Origin: Sulfurovum sp. UBA12169 | GTDB taxonomy: Bacteria > Campylobacterota > Campylobacteria > Campylobacterales > Sulfurovaceae | Assembly (NCBI GenBank): GCA_002742845.1 | Contig: DLUH01000005.1 | Coordinates: 1 to 64,000 of the forward strand | DNA length: 64,000 nucleotides | Direction of reading: 5' to 3' | Part shown: positions 58,335-64,000 of the stretch, one piece after another | How the letters are laid out: each line of letters opens with the position of its first letter | How positions within the stretch are numbered: the first letter of the stretch is position 1 | Notes under the pieces: model-generated | The model's database searches: none | What the model was told of the DNA's origin: nothing | What the model saw: only the letters and a program-made list of their open reading frames with translations | Made by a program: the position numbers and the translations under genes

Positions 58335-59042
58335 TTATTTGTCATCTGCGATAATTGTTCCCTGACCAGAAAGACCCACCATCAAGTCTTTAGCCTCAAC
58401 CTCTGCAATCACTTTTCTATTTTCCATATTCACCACAGGATGAATTTTAGAGATCTTCCCCTCATGCATTTTTTCATCTCCGTCTATTTTATATTTAAAG
58501 TGATCTCCTACCTTTACTTTGGCATGATACTTTTGGTCAAACTCCAGAATCAATTTTCTCTCGTGTGCGCTTTGTATCTTCAAGAGCGTTCGGATCATGG
58601 CCCCGCTTACCACATCCCCTTCCTCTAAACTCTTTTCATAAATAACCCCATCAAAAGGAGCCCTTAAAACGGTTTTGTCCAATAGTGACTTTTGGTATGC
58701 TGCTTGCACCTTGGCATTCTCATGCTTGAACGCATATTGGTCAAATTGTGATTGGTCAATGATCTTTTTGACTTTCACCTGTCTATCATAGTCTAATTTC
58801 GCATACTTCAGTGCCACCTGCGCACCTTCTAGCATCACTTTAAGATCATCGTTTTGCAGTGTTGAAAGAACATCCTCTTTTTTGACTTCGCTTCCAACAT
58901 CTACAGTCACTTTTTGCACAATACCGCTGCTGCTGAAAGCAAGATTGGCACTTTTTTGGGCTTCTACTTGAAATGTGGCGTAAACTTCTTCCGCAGACAT
59001 CGCCGTTATCATCCACAGCATGCTCCATATAATTTTTTTCAT
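58335..59042 (-). CDS. RND periplasmic adaptor, short form
   Basis: A 235-residue membrane fusion protein with a signal peptide (about 1-17). It has the lipoyl half-motifs (SGIVQKVTVDVGSEVKKEDVLSTL and LRAPFDGVIYEKSLEEGDVV) and a beta-barrel domain but a short hairpin and no membrane-proximal domain; typical adaptors are 350-400 residues. It lies between tolC-like and RND genes, overlapping the former by 4 bases. Confidence 0.88.
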   Translation of the reverse strand: MKKIIWSMLWMITAMSAEEVYATFQVEAQKSANLAFSSSGIVQKVTVDVGSEVKKEDVLSTLQNDDLKVMLEGAQVALKYAKLDYDRQVKVKKIIDQSQFDQYAFKHENAKVQAAYQKSLLDKTVLRAPFDGVIYEKSLEEGDVVSGAMIRTLLKIQSAHERKLILEFDQKYHAKVKVGDHFKYKIDGDEKMHEGKISKIHPVVNMENRKVIAEVEAKDLMVGLSGQGTIIADDK

Positions 59043-60286
59043 CTTATAAACTCCCTGGGGTCTTTTCCTGCATAGTAATAATAAATTGATTTGGCTATCT
59101 CATAGTCATACAGTGTTCCTTCATAGCGCGCTTGAGCAAGCGTCTGCTCGTTTAGCGCATCAAGATAGGCAATGTTGTCCACCAATCCGACTTCAAATTT
59201 CTTAACAATACTTTTATAGGTGCTTTTTGCCGCCCTGAGTGCACTGCTTGCACTCTCAAGTTTGACGCGGATCGTTTTGAGATTGCTGCTGGATAGATTA
59301 AAATTCATCTTCTGTTCTCGTACCCTATAAGAATGCTCCGCCTCCAATGCCATTTTTTGATAGATCACCGCTTCGCGTTCTTTTTTCATCTTTCCATGAT
59401 CAAAAAGGCGCATATTCACAGAAAGTGTGACTTTGTTCTGATGATCGAGCAATAAGCCTTCCGTACTGAATCCTCCTGAGTTTACCAGATCATCATAGTG
59501 TGATTTGCTATAGGTATCTTCGAGTATCACTTGAGGCTTGTATCCTGCATCGATAGCCTTGGCATTCTCCTGAAGCGCATTCGCATTAGCTTGCAAGATC
59601 TTGCTGTTTTCATAAGCTTCAAATTCTACATGCTTAGGTTCCGCAAACTGATTGTTCTTTATATTTTTAACCGGCAGTCCGCTCATAAGCTGAAGATTTT
59701 CTTTCTGTGTTTCAAGCAAAAGCTTTGTATTTTCTATCGTGTAACGATTGTCTTCATACACGGCTTGAAGTTTGTCTATCTCTTCTTGTGTCGCCAGTCC
59801 CGCCTCAGTGAATTTTTTCACACGAAGCATCTGGGCTTGCAGTTCTTTGGATTGTCCGTCCAGTGCGTAAAGTATTGCTTTGAGTTTTTGTATCGAATAG
59901 TAGCGATTGATGATATCTAGTGAAACACTTTTTGAAAAAGCGTTTTTTTCAAATAAAGAGGCTTGGTGCTCAAAAGATTTTGATCTCTTTTGGGCACTTT
60001 TTCTTCCTCCGTCGTACAGTTCCATTCCTACAGAAGCATATCCCGTGCTCACTTCTCCGGGACTGATGAGAGAGTTTGGATTGACTCGGCTGTAGCTTGC
60101 ACCTATGTCCAGTGTCGGCCAATAAGCACTCTGCTTCGCTTCTACTTCTTTAGCCTTCGCTTTGCTTCTGAGTTCACTTGACTCCATAAGCGGATTATGC
60201 GTATGGGCATGATCTATGAAATCTCTCAAACCGTACGTTTGAGAAAAAACCCAAACAGGTAAAATTATCATCCATAAAATTCTCAT
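59039..60286 (-). CDS. TolC-family outer-membrane efflux channel
   Basis: A 415-residue protein with a signal peptide (about 1-15) and two helical repeats of the OEP fold (SVDIINRYYSIQKLKAILYALDGQ and NLKTIRVKLESASSALRAAKSTYKSIVKKFEVGLVDNIAYLDALNEQTLAQARYEGTLYDYEIAKS). First gene of the efflux run; it may serve both the RND and the ABC pumps. AAGGAG precedes the ATG, and an operator-like palindrome lies at 60310-60319. Confidence 0.92.
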   Translation of the reverse strand: MRILWMIILPVWVFSQTYGLRDFIDHAHTHNPLMESSELRSKAKAKEVEAKQSAYWPTLDIGASYSRVNPNSLISPGEVSTGYASVGMELYDGGRKSAQKRSKSFEHQASLFEKNAFSKSVSLDIINRYYSIQKLKAILYALDGQSKELQAQMLRVKKFTEAGLATQEEIDKLQAVYEDNRYTIENTKLLLETQKENLQLMSGLPVKNIKNNQFAEPKHVEFEAYENSKILQANANALQENAKAIDAGYKPQVILEDTYSKSHYDDLVNSGGFSTEGLLLDHQNKVTLSVNMRLFDHGKMKKEREAVIYQKMALEAEHSYRVREQKMNFNLSSSNLKTIRVKLESASSALRAAKSTYKSIVKKFEVGLVDNIAYLDALNEQTLAQARYEGTLYDYEIAKSIYYYYAGKDPREFIR

Positions 60287-60304
60287 TATTTCTCCTTGCT
60301 TGCA

Positions 60305-60319
60305 ATTAGTGTACGTACA
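60305..60319. promoter_or_regulatory. Operator-like site upstream of the efflux operon
   Basis: The 11-mer ATTAGTGTACG (60305-60315) runs into a perfect 10 bp palindrome TGTACGTACA (60310-60319), 24 bp before the tolC-like start codon. A possible -10 (TAAAAT, minus strand, near 60330) would put it just after the transcription start. The 11-mer recurs at 61497-61507 and 61703-61713 in the repeats beside nagZ. Confidence 0.45.
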
Positions 60320-60348
60320 AACTCTCTGTCGTTATTTTAAAGATTGTT

Positions 60349-61446
60349 TTACAGCTTCTCTTTGAGCGCCTGGATGCGACGATAGGCATTATCAATAGTT
60401 TCTTTTTTAATCTCACCGCTTTTAACCATCTGCGCAATTAGTCCGACCAAAGTTTTGGTGCTTACGGTTTTTCTCGGATCAAGCTGGTTTCCAAAAAGCA
60501 GCAGATCATTTCCCGCATTGATTGCCAGCTTAAGCGTATTTCTTAGACCATATTTTTGTGAGATGGCTCCCATTTGCAAATCGTCCGTGATTACTATACC
60601 ACGATAATCTAAATCCCGGCGTAATTTTTGAGTGACAGTTTTAAATGAAAGGCTTGCGGGATAATCCGCATCAAGCTTTTGATTGAATACATGGGCAACC
60701 ATAACCGTATCCGCTTTAGCTTTAAGAAGGCGGTAAGGTTCAAGCTCTATCTCTTTCCACACCTGAGTGACATCAACAAAGCCTTTATGCGTATCCCCCA
60801 AAGAAGATCCGTGTCCAGGAAAATGCTTGATAGAAGTAAGTACGCCATGCTGATGCATCGCATCAATAAATGCAGAAGCATGGGCTGCAACACTTTGCGG
60901 ATCTTTTCCAAAGGAACGTCCAAGTCCATAAATCACCCGGTTTTTAGGATTGATTGCCAGATCGACTACCGGCGCAAGGTCAAAATTGATTCCGACACTT
61001 TGCAGCTCCCGGCTCATTTTTTGATAAACAGTTTTTATTTGAGATGAATTCATTTTGCTGACTTGGGCAGCTTTGGGAAACCTGCCGTAAAAACCGTAAG
61101 CACTTTTAAGTCTTTGAACCTTTCCGCCTTCCTGGTCTACCGCAATAAGCAACTTTCCGTCTTGACTGCATGCTTGCAGTTCCTTTGTCAATTGGGCAAG
61201 TTGTTTTTTTGAAATAATATTTTTAGGCTTATTTTTATCCACCGGGTTATAATCAAATAAAATAACGGATCCCAGATTGTATCGCTTGATATCCTGGCAT
61301 ATCTGCGTATTTGCTTTTGCCGTAGTGCCATGAAATCCCACCATTAACATCTGACCTATGCGCCTCTCTAACGATAAGTCATCCTTTGCTATCAAACCAG
61401 AAGCAATACACATCATGTTCACAGCAAAAAATAGTTTTTTTAACAT
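60349..61446 (-). CDS. Secreted glycoside hydrolase family 3 (NagZ-like) N-acetylhexosaminidase
   Basis: A 365-residue GH3 enzyme with a signal peptide (about 1-20), which sets it apart from cytoplasmic NagZ. IDQEGGxVxR appears as VDQEGGKVQRL, the catalytic His lies in KHFPGHGSS and the nucleophilic Asp in VITDDLQMGAI. It should release GlcNAc from peptidoglycan fragments in the periplasm or outside. AAGGAG is 7 nt before the ATG, partly hidden by a hairpin at 61457-61478. Confidence 0.9.
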   Translation of the reverse strand: MLKKLFFAVNMMCIASGLIAKDDLSLERRIGQMLMVGFHGTTAKANTQICQDIKRYNLGSVILFDYNPVDKNKPKNIISKKQLAQLTKELQACSQDGKLLIAVDQEGGKVQRLKSAYGFYGRFPKAAQVSKMNSSQIKTVYQKMSRELQSVGINFDLAPVVDLAINPKNRVIYGLGRSFGKDPQSVAAHASAFIDAMHQHGVLTSIKHFPGHGSSLGDTHKGFVDVTQVWKEIELEPYRLLKAKADTVMVAHVFNQKLDADYPASLSFKTVTQKLRRDLDYRGIVITDDLQMGAISQKYGLRNTLKLAINAGNDLLLFGNQLDPRKTVSTKTLVGLIAQMVKSGEIKKETIDNAYRRIQALKEKL

Positions 61447-61456
61447 CCTTTGACTC

Positions 61457-61478
61457 CTTCATTTTTTAGAAAATGAAG
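61457..61478 (-). promoter_or_regulatory. Hairpin in the nagZ-like leader
   Basis: CTTCATTTT (61457-61465) and AAAATGAAG (61470-61478) form a perfect 9 bp stem with a 4 nt loop. In the mRNA its 3' arm ends inside the AAGGAG ribosome site, so it could limit translation. The stem also covers the end of a possible -10 box (TATACT, 61477-61482, minus strand). Confidence 0.5.
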
Positions 61479-61488
61479 TATAGCGATA

Positions 61489-61652
61489 TTTTGATTATTA
61501 GTGTACGGTTAACCTTTGAAATGTATCATAACATTACAAGAGCATCCGGGGTACATATCCCACCCTATCTTGAAATATAATATTTTACTCCTCCTTATTA
61601 AAATATTTCCCTCCCTTTTATTCCGGATGCTCTTTGTAGATTAATTTAGACA
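61489..61652. repeat. Direct repeat copy 1 in the long non-coding region
   Basis: 164 bp, repeated as 162 bp at 61695-61856. The first 57 bp (from TTTTGATTATTAG to AGAGCAT) are identical in both copies; later parts differ by substitutions and a 2 bp gap. It is too long and only two-fold to be CRISPR, and there is no long open reading frame. The copies are separated by 42 bp of unrelated AT-rich DNA. Confidence 0.9.
61536..61652 (+). ncRNA. Candidate small RNA 1 with anti-Shine-Dalgarno loop
   Basis: Proposed transcript from near 61536, 7 bp after a TATCAT -10-like box (61524-61529). A closing stem pairs AAGAGCATCCGG (61538-61549) with CCGGATGCTCTT (61623-61634). Inside it, AATATTTTA (61579-61587) and TAAAATATT (61599-61607) form a perfect 9 bp hairpin whose whole 11 nt loop is CTCCTCCTTAT, complementary to strong ribosome sites (AAGGAGGAG). 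A second C/U-rich stretch follows. No strong T tract marks the 3' end, so the end is approximate. Strand is inferred from promoter position; the opposite strand would instead show GGAGGAG in the loop. Confidence 0.55.
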
Positions 61653-61694
61653 GCATTTTCTATCATATCCTTTTCACATTTTTATTTAAACGAT

Positions 61695-61856
61695 TTTTGA
61701 TTATTAGTGTACGGTTAACCTTTGAAATGTATCATAACATTACAAGAGCATTCAGGATGTCCATCCTGTACTGAAATATGATATTTTACTCCTCCTTATT
61801 AAAATATTTTCCCCCTTCCTTTTATTCTGGATGCTCTTTGTAAATTATTTTAGACA
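61695..61856. repeat. Direct repeat copy 2 in the long non-coding region
   Basis: Second copy of the unit at 61489-61652. Sequence identity is complete over the 57 bp presumed promoter and over the hairpin loop, and changes cluster in unpaired parts. It ends 73 bp before the next start codon. Confidence 0.9.
61742..61856 (+). ncRNA. Candidate small RNA 2 with anti-Shine-Dalgarno loop
   Basis: Same design as copy 1: -10-like TATCAT at 61730-61735, closing stem AAGAGCATTCAG (61744-61755) with CTGGATGCTCTT (61827-61838), and an 8 bp hairpin ATATTTTA/TAAAATAT (61781-61807) with the identical loop CTCCTCCTTAT. Compared with copy 1, stem changes keep pairing: one G-C pair becomes A-T on both sides, one C-G becomes T-G, and one A-T becomes G-T. 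An additional 7 bp inverted repeat (CAGGATG/CATCCTG, 61753-61768) competes with the end of the closing stem. Confidence 0.55.
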
Positions 61857-61895
61857 AATACATTTAATTGCACATTTTTTACATCTTCAATAGTG

Positions 61896-61901
61896 TATAA
61901 T
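61896..61901 (+). promoter_or_regulatory. -10 box of the TlpA-like gene
   Basis: TATAAT preceded by TG, 29 bp before the ATG at 61930. The gap 61447-61929 thus holds a nagZ-side promoter and hairpin, two repeat units and this promoter. Confidence 0.55.
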
Positions 61902-61929
61902 GTTTAAAATTATATTTAAAGGCTTGAAT

Positions 61930-62511
61930 ATGAAAAAATTAGTAACATTGGCATTTTTGATCTTTTCTCTTTTCTCTTATGCGCAGGCACAAGAAATACC
62001 AAGCAAAGAACATGCGTTTACGATCACCGACATTAAAGGGATTTCTTATGAAATTAACGGCAAAGAAGAGGGTCTAGACATTAAAGGGCTTGAAGGGAAA
62101 ATTGTCTTTTTGGAATTTTTTGGGCACAAGTGCCCGCCATGCTTGGCTAGCATCCCCCATCTTATTAGCCTGCAAGAAAAATATAAAGACAGCTTAGCAA
62201 TCATAGCACTTGAGGTGCAAGGATATGACAATGCAAAATTATCTGCATTTGCGAAAGAAAAAGGCATAAATTATATTGCAGTATCTGAAGAAACAAGCGG
62301 AAATTTTGTTAATTATATTAGCCAAAGAGCCGAATGGAATGGAAATATTCCTTTTTTAATTGCGTTAGATACAAAAGGAAGCGTTCAGTTTATTCAAGCA
62401 GGAATGATGCCCGAAGAATCCCTGGAAGAACTCATCAGACAACTCACGCCCCCCACCATAGCGGAAACCAACCAAACCAACCAAACCAACCAAGCCGCCC
62501 AAACTAACTAA
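61930..62511 (+). CDS. TlpA-like exported thiol-disulfide protein
   Basis: A 193-residue protein with a cleavable signal (about 1-21, ending YAQAQ) and a thioredoxin fold. The redox motif is C-P-P-C in FGHKCPPCLASIP, with NIPFLIAL as the cis-Pro loop. The last 20 residues are low-complexity Asn-Gln-Thr repeats. The frame opens at 61900, but ATG 61930 has AAAGG 8 nt upstream and gives a proper signal peptide. A periplasmic reductase or cytochrome-maturation helper is likely. Confidence 0.87.
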   Translation: MKKLVTLAFLIFSLFSYAQAQEIPSKEHAFTITDIKGISYEINGKEEGLDIKGLEGKIVFLEFFGHKCPPCLASIPHLISLQEKYKDSLAIIALEVQGYDNAKLSAFAKEKGINYIAVSEETSGNFVNYISQRAEWNGNIPFLIALDTKGSVQFIQAGMMPEESLEELIRQLTPPTIAETNQTNQTNQAAQTN

Positions 62512-62512
62512 T

Positions 62513-63292
62513 CTACTGTAATCTCACGATACCGTTGTGTATCGTGATACTTCCCTCCAATTCAGCTTCATATACTTTCTCTTTAAATTGAGCCAATGCC
62601 TCATCCAATGTAGGCGAAGTTTGGCAAAAATAAAAAAAATCATCTTTTTCCAAAGAGTCACTGCTTGGAACCTCCCCAAATAAAGAGGCAAATCTCTCTA
62701 TGTCGTAAATAGGAGTTGCTTTTTCTTCTAAAAGCAAAAAAGTTGTGCCGCTGCTCTCTTCAAGCCTCTGAGGCAATACAAAAATTTTTTTGCCCATCTT
62801 TTGTGCATACCGAACCGAACGCATGGAACCGCTCTCAAGATCCGCCTGGGTAACAATGAGCATATCTCCCAAAGCAACCACCAGTTCATTTCTCACTACA
62901 AAGCTCCAGGCTGTTGCCTTAAAGCCATTATTGAATTGACTGAGGACAAGCCCTTGTTTTTCTATTCTCTCTATCAATGCTCTATTTACTGAAGGATAAC
63001 GGATATCCAAGCCGTTGGCCGCTACAGCTATAGTGTTTTCTTCCCCTGCTCCTGCATGCGCCACAGCATCCACCCCCATTGCCGCTCCGCTCACAATACA
63101 TACTCCCCGTTTTGCCAAAGCTTTTGCAATAGTATAGGTAAACTGTTTGGTATAGTTTGAAGGTCTCCTGCTTCCCACGATAGAGACCTTGGGACGCTTA
63201 AGCAGATCAAGATTGCCTTTATAGTAAAGCGAAGAGGGAGGTTTTTTCATTGCATCCAATGCAGCAATAGAATCTAAAAGAAGTTGACCCAT
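62513..63292 (-). CDS. dprA: DNA processing protein DprA
   Basis: A 259-residue Rossmann-fold protein that loads RecA on incoming single-stranded DNA during natural transformation. Motifs: VGSRRPSNYTKQF, SGAAMGVDAVAHAGA, NGLDIRYPSVN and RNELVVALGDMLIVTQADLESGSMRSVRYAQKMGKKIFVLP. It is compact, without N-terminal SAM domain. Start ATG 63292 has AAGG 8 nt upstream; the frame continues to 63352 with two other in-frame ATG codons. It converges on the TlpA-like gene with a 1 bp gap. Confidence 0.92.
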   Translation of the reverse strand: MGQLLLDSIAALDAMKKPPSSLYYKGNLDLLKRPKVSIVGSRRPSNYTKQFTYTIAKALAKRGVCIVSGAAMGVDAVAHAGAGEENTIAVAANGLDIRYPSVNRALIERIEKQGLVLSQFNNGFKATAWSFVVRNELVVALGDMLIVTQADLESGSMRSVRYAQKMGKKIFVLPQRLEESSGTTFLLLEEKATPIYDIERFASLFGEVPSSDSLEKDDFFYFCQTSPTLDEALAQFKEKVYEAELEGSITIHNGIVRLQ

Positions 63293-63529
63293 CTTAAAAA
63301 CCTTTTTTTTGATCATATCACAAGGCTTTCTTTGGAGAAAAAAATCTGTCAATTTGTCATCAAATCATCTCTTTTCATATGAAAGAGGCTGACACGCAAA
63401 GCACAACACTGCCGTGATCAAGTTGAATTTTATTCCTATTCTTGCCATTTGCTTGACAGAAACGGCATCCCCGGCTGCAGAGATTTGGCTGCAGAGGAGA
63501 CAGAACAGTATCGTTTAAAATAAGAAAGC

Positions 63530-64000
63530 TTACGACGAGATCGAGATAGAAACACGATTGTAACCGTATCTGCGTACAAGGCTGTAAAGCTTGAAAGCGT
63601 TGTCAGGATGCAGCCTCACACAGCCATGGGACGCCTTGCGACCCAGACTCCTGACCCACTCCGTGCCGTGAATTGCAAAACCGTCTTTGAAAAAGACCGA
63701 GTAAGGCATCGGTGAATTGTAAAACTGCTTGGAGTAATGCATCTTTGCCGCGTGGTAAGGCTTAAACCTTCCAGTTGGCGTATAATACCCATCAGCAGCC
63801 GTAGAGACAAACCACGAATAGACCATCGTATCGCCCTTATAGATATTCATGATCTGGTCTGAGATATCGATCTTCACATGAATATCTCCATCTATCATCG
63901 GTATCCGGCATTCAAGTTCCGCCATGCAGCGGTCGCGCTCCAGATGTTTGGCAACAATTTTATCTTTATTGGCTTGTGCTCTTTTTGCTTTTTCCTGATA
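63530..64000 (-). CDS. L,D-transpeptidase (YkuD domain), N-terminus outside window
   Basis: The frame is open to the window edge, giving 156 visible codons; a Met at 63925 is internal, since upstream codons are also coding-like (helical, Lys/Ala-rich). The YkuD domain has the catalytic His/Cys pattern FAIHGTEWVRSLGRKASHGCVRLHPDNA (His about 20 residues before SHGCVR). Such enzymes make 3-3 cross-links or attach proteins to peptidoglycan. The 237 bp before dprA hold no clear gene. Confidence 0.87.
   Translation of the reverse strand, partial: YQEKAKRAQANKDKIVAKHLERDRCMAELECRIPMIDGDIHVKIDISDQIMNIYKGDTMVYSWFVSTAADGYYTPTGRFKPYHAAKMHYSKQFYNSPMPYSVFFKDGFAIHGTEWVRSLGRKASHGCVRLHPDNAFKLYSLVRRYGYNRVSISISS

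Noticed and set aside
61489-61856. CRISPR array
   Set aside because: Only two repeat units, each over 160 bp, with no spacers of uniform size and no cas genes.
61447-61929. Hidden small protein gene in the repeat region
   Set aside because: No frame with a ribosome site and start codon is kept in both copies; differences include an indel and do not respect codons.

Overview
The window looks like a chromosomal segment of a sulfur-metabolising member of the Campylobacterota (Epsilonproteobacteria), close to Sulfurovum or Sulfurimonas. This rests on gene order recalled from Campylobacter jejuni and Helicobacter pylori: ispDF / phospho-acceptor-less regulator / Sat-like / pgpA (Cj1607-1610); cvpA-fur-lysS-glyA-DUF1882-SPOR-aroE (Cj0399-0405); and tatC-tatB-hemW-rppH-lysC-hobA-holB-folP-ligA-tlyA-ribF-cmoA (Cj0578-0590, HP1229-1232). 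HobA is a lineage-specific initiation factor. The DNA is AT-rich, densely packed and full of 1-4 bp start/stop overlaps. I see no rRNA, tRNA, CRISPR array, phage or intact insertion sequence.

Layout. 1-3.4 kb: end of an outer-membrane protein gene with a clear sigma70 promoter, a small acidic protein, the Mrp Fe-S carrier and thiC. 3.5-7.2 kb: ispDF, HP1021-type regulator, degenerate ATP sulfurylase, pgpA. 7.2-11.3 kb: GTPase/DUF2868 membrane pair and malic enzyme. 11.3-20.5 kb: an anaerobic-respiration locus, read on the minus strand as histidine kinase, Fe-S subunit, NrfD-type membrane subunit, Tat-exported molybdopterin oxidoreductase (polysulfide/tetrathionate reductase type), TorD chaperone, polyferredoxin and two unknown proteins. 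20.5-22.8 kb: exported thioredoxin-fold protein, dapE, rhodanese, FTR-like Fe-S protein. 22.9-33.1 kb: gatC, ArsC-like, pilT, cvpA, fur, lysS, glyA, DUF1882, rsuA, SPOR protein, trpE, aroE. 33.1-36.4 kb: a two-component pair and type II DAHP synthase. 36.5-45.5 kb: a long minus-strand housekeeping run. 45.6-52 kb: hemW, tatBC, queA, an NlpC/SPOR lipoprotein, a SEC-C protein, a lysine-rich lipoprotein and ruvX. 52-60.3 kb: one minus-strand run encoding TolC, an adaptor, an RND pump and a MacAB-like ABC exporter. 60.3-64 kb: secreted NagZ-like enzyme, a long non-coding region, TlpA-like thioredoxin, DprA and a YkuD transpeptidase cut by the window edge.

The most unusual material is the only gene-free stretch longer than 300 bases, 61447-61929. 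It holds two direct repeats of about 164 and 162 bp. Each begins with an identical 57 bp block containing a possible promoter and then encodes a foldable RNA. In that RNA an anti-Shine-Dalgarno-like sequence (CTCCTCCTTAT) sits exactly in the loop of an AT-rich hairpin, and a long closing stem carries changes that preserve pairing between the copies. I read this as tandem candidate small RNA genes. An 11-mer in their presumed promoters (ATTAGTGTACG) recurs just upstream of the tolC/RND efflux operon, which hints at shared control.

Other points for follow-up: a DUF1882 gene that appears to lack any standard start codon, a Sat-family protein without its catalytic residues, a 25 bp palindrome between thiC and ispDF, a 32 bp near-palindrome in the oxidoreductase leader, and a cluster of three DnaA-box-like sites upstream of cmoA.
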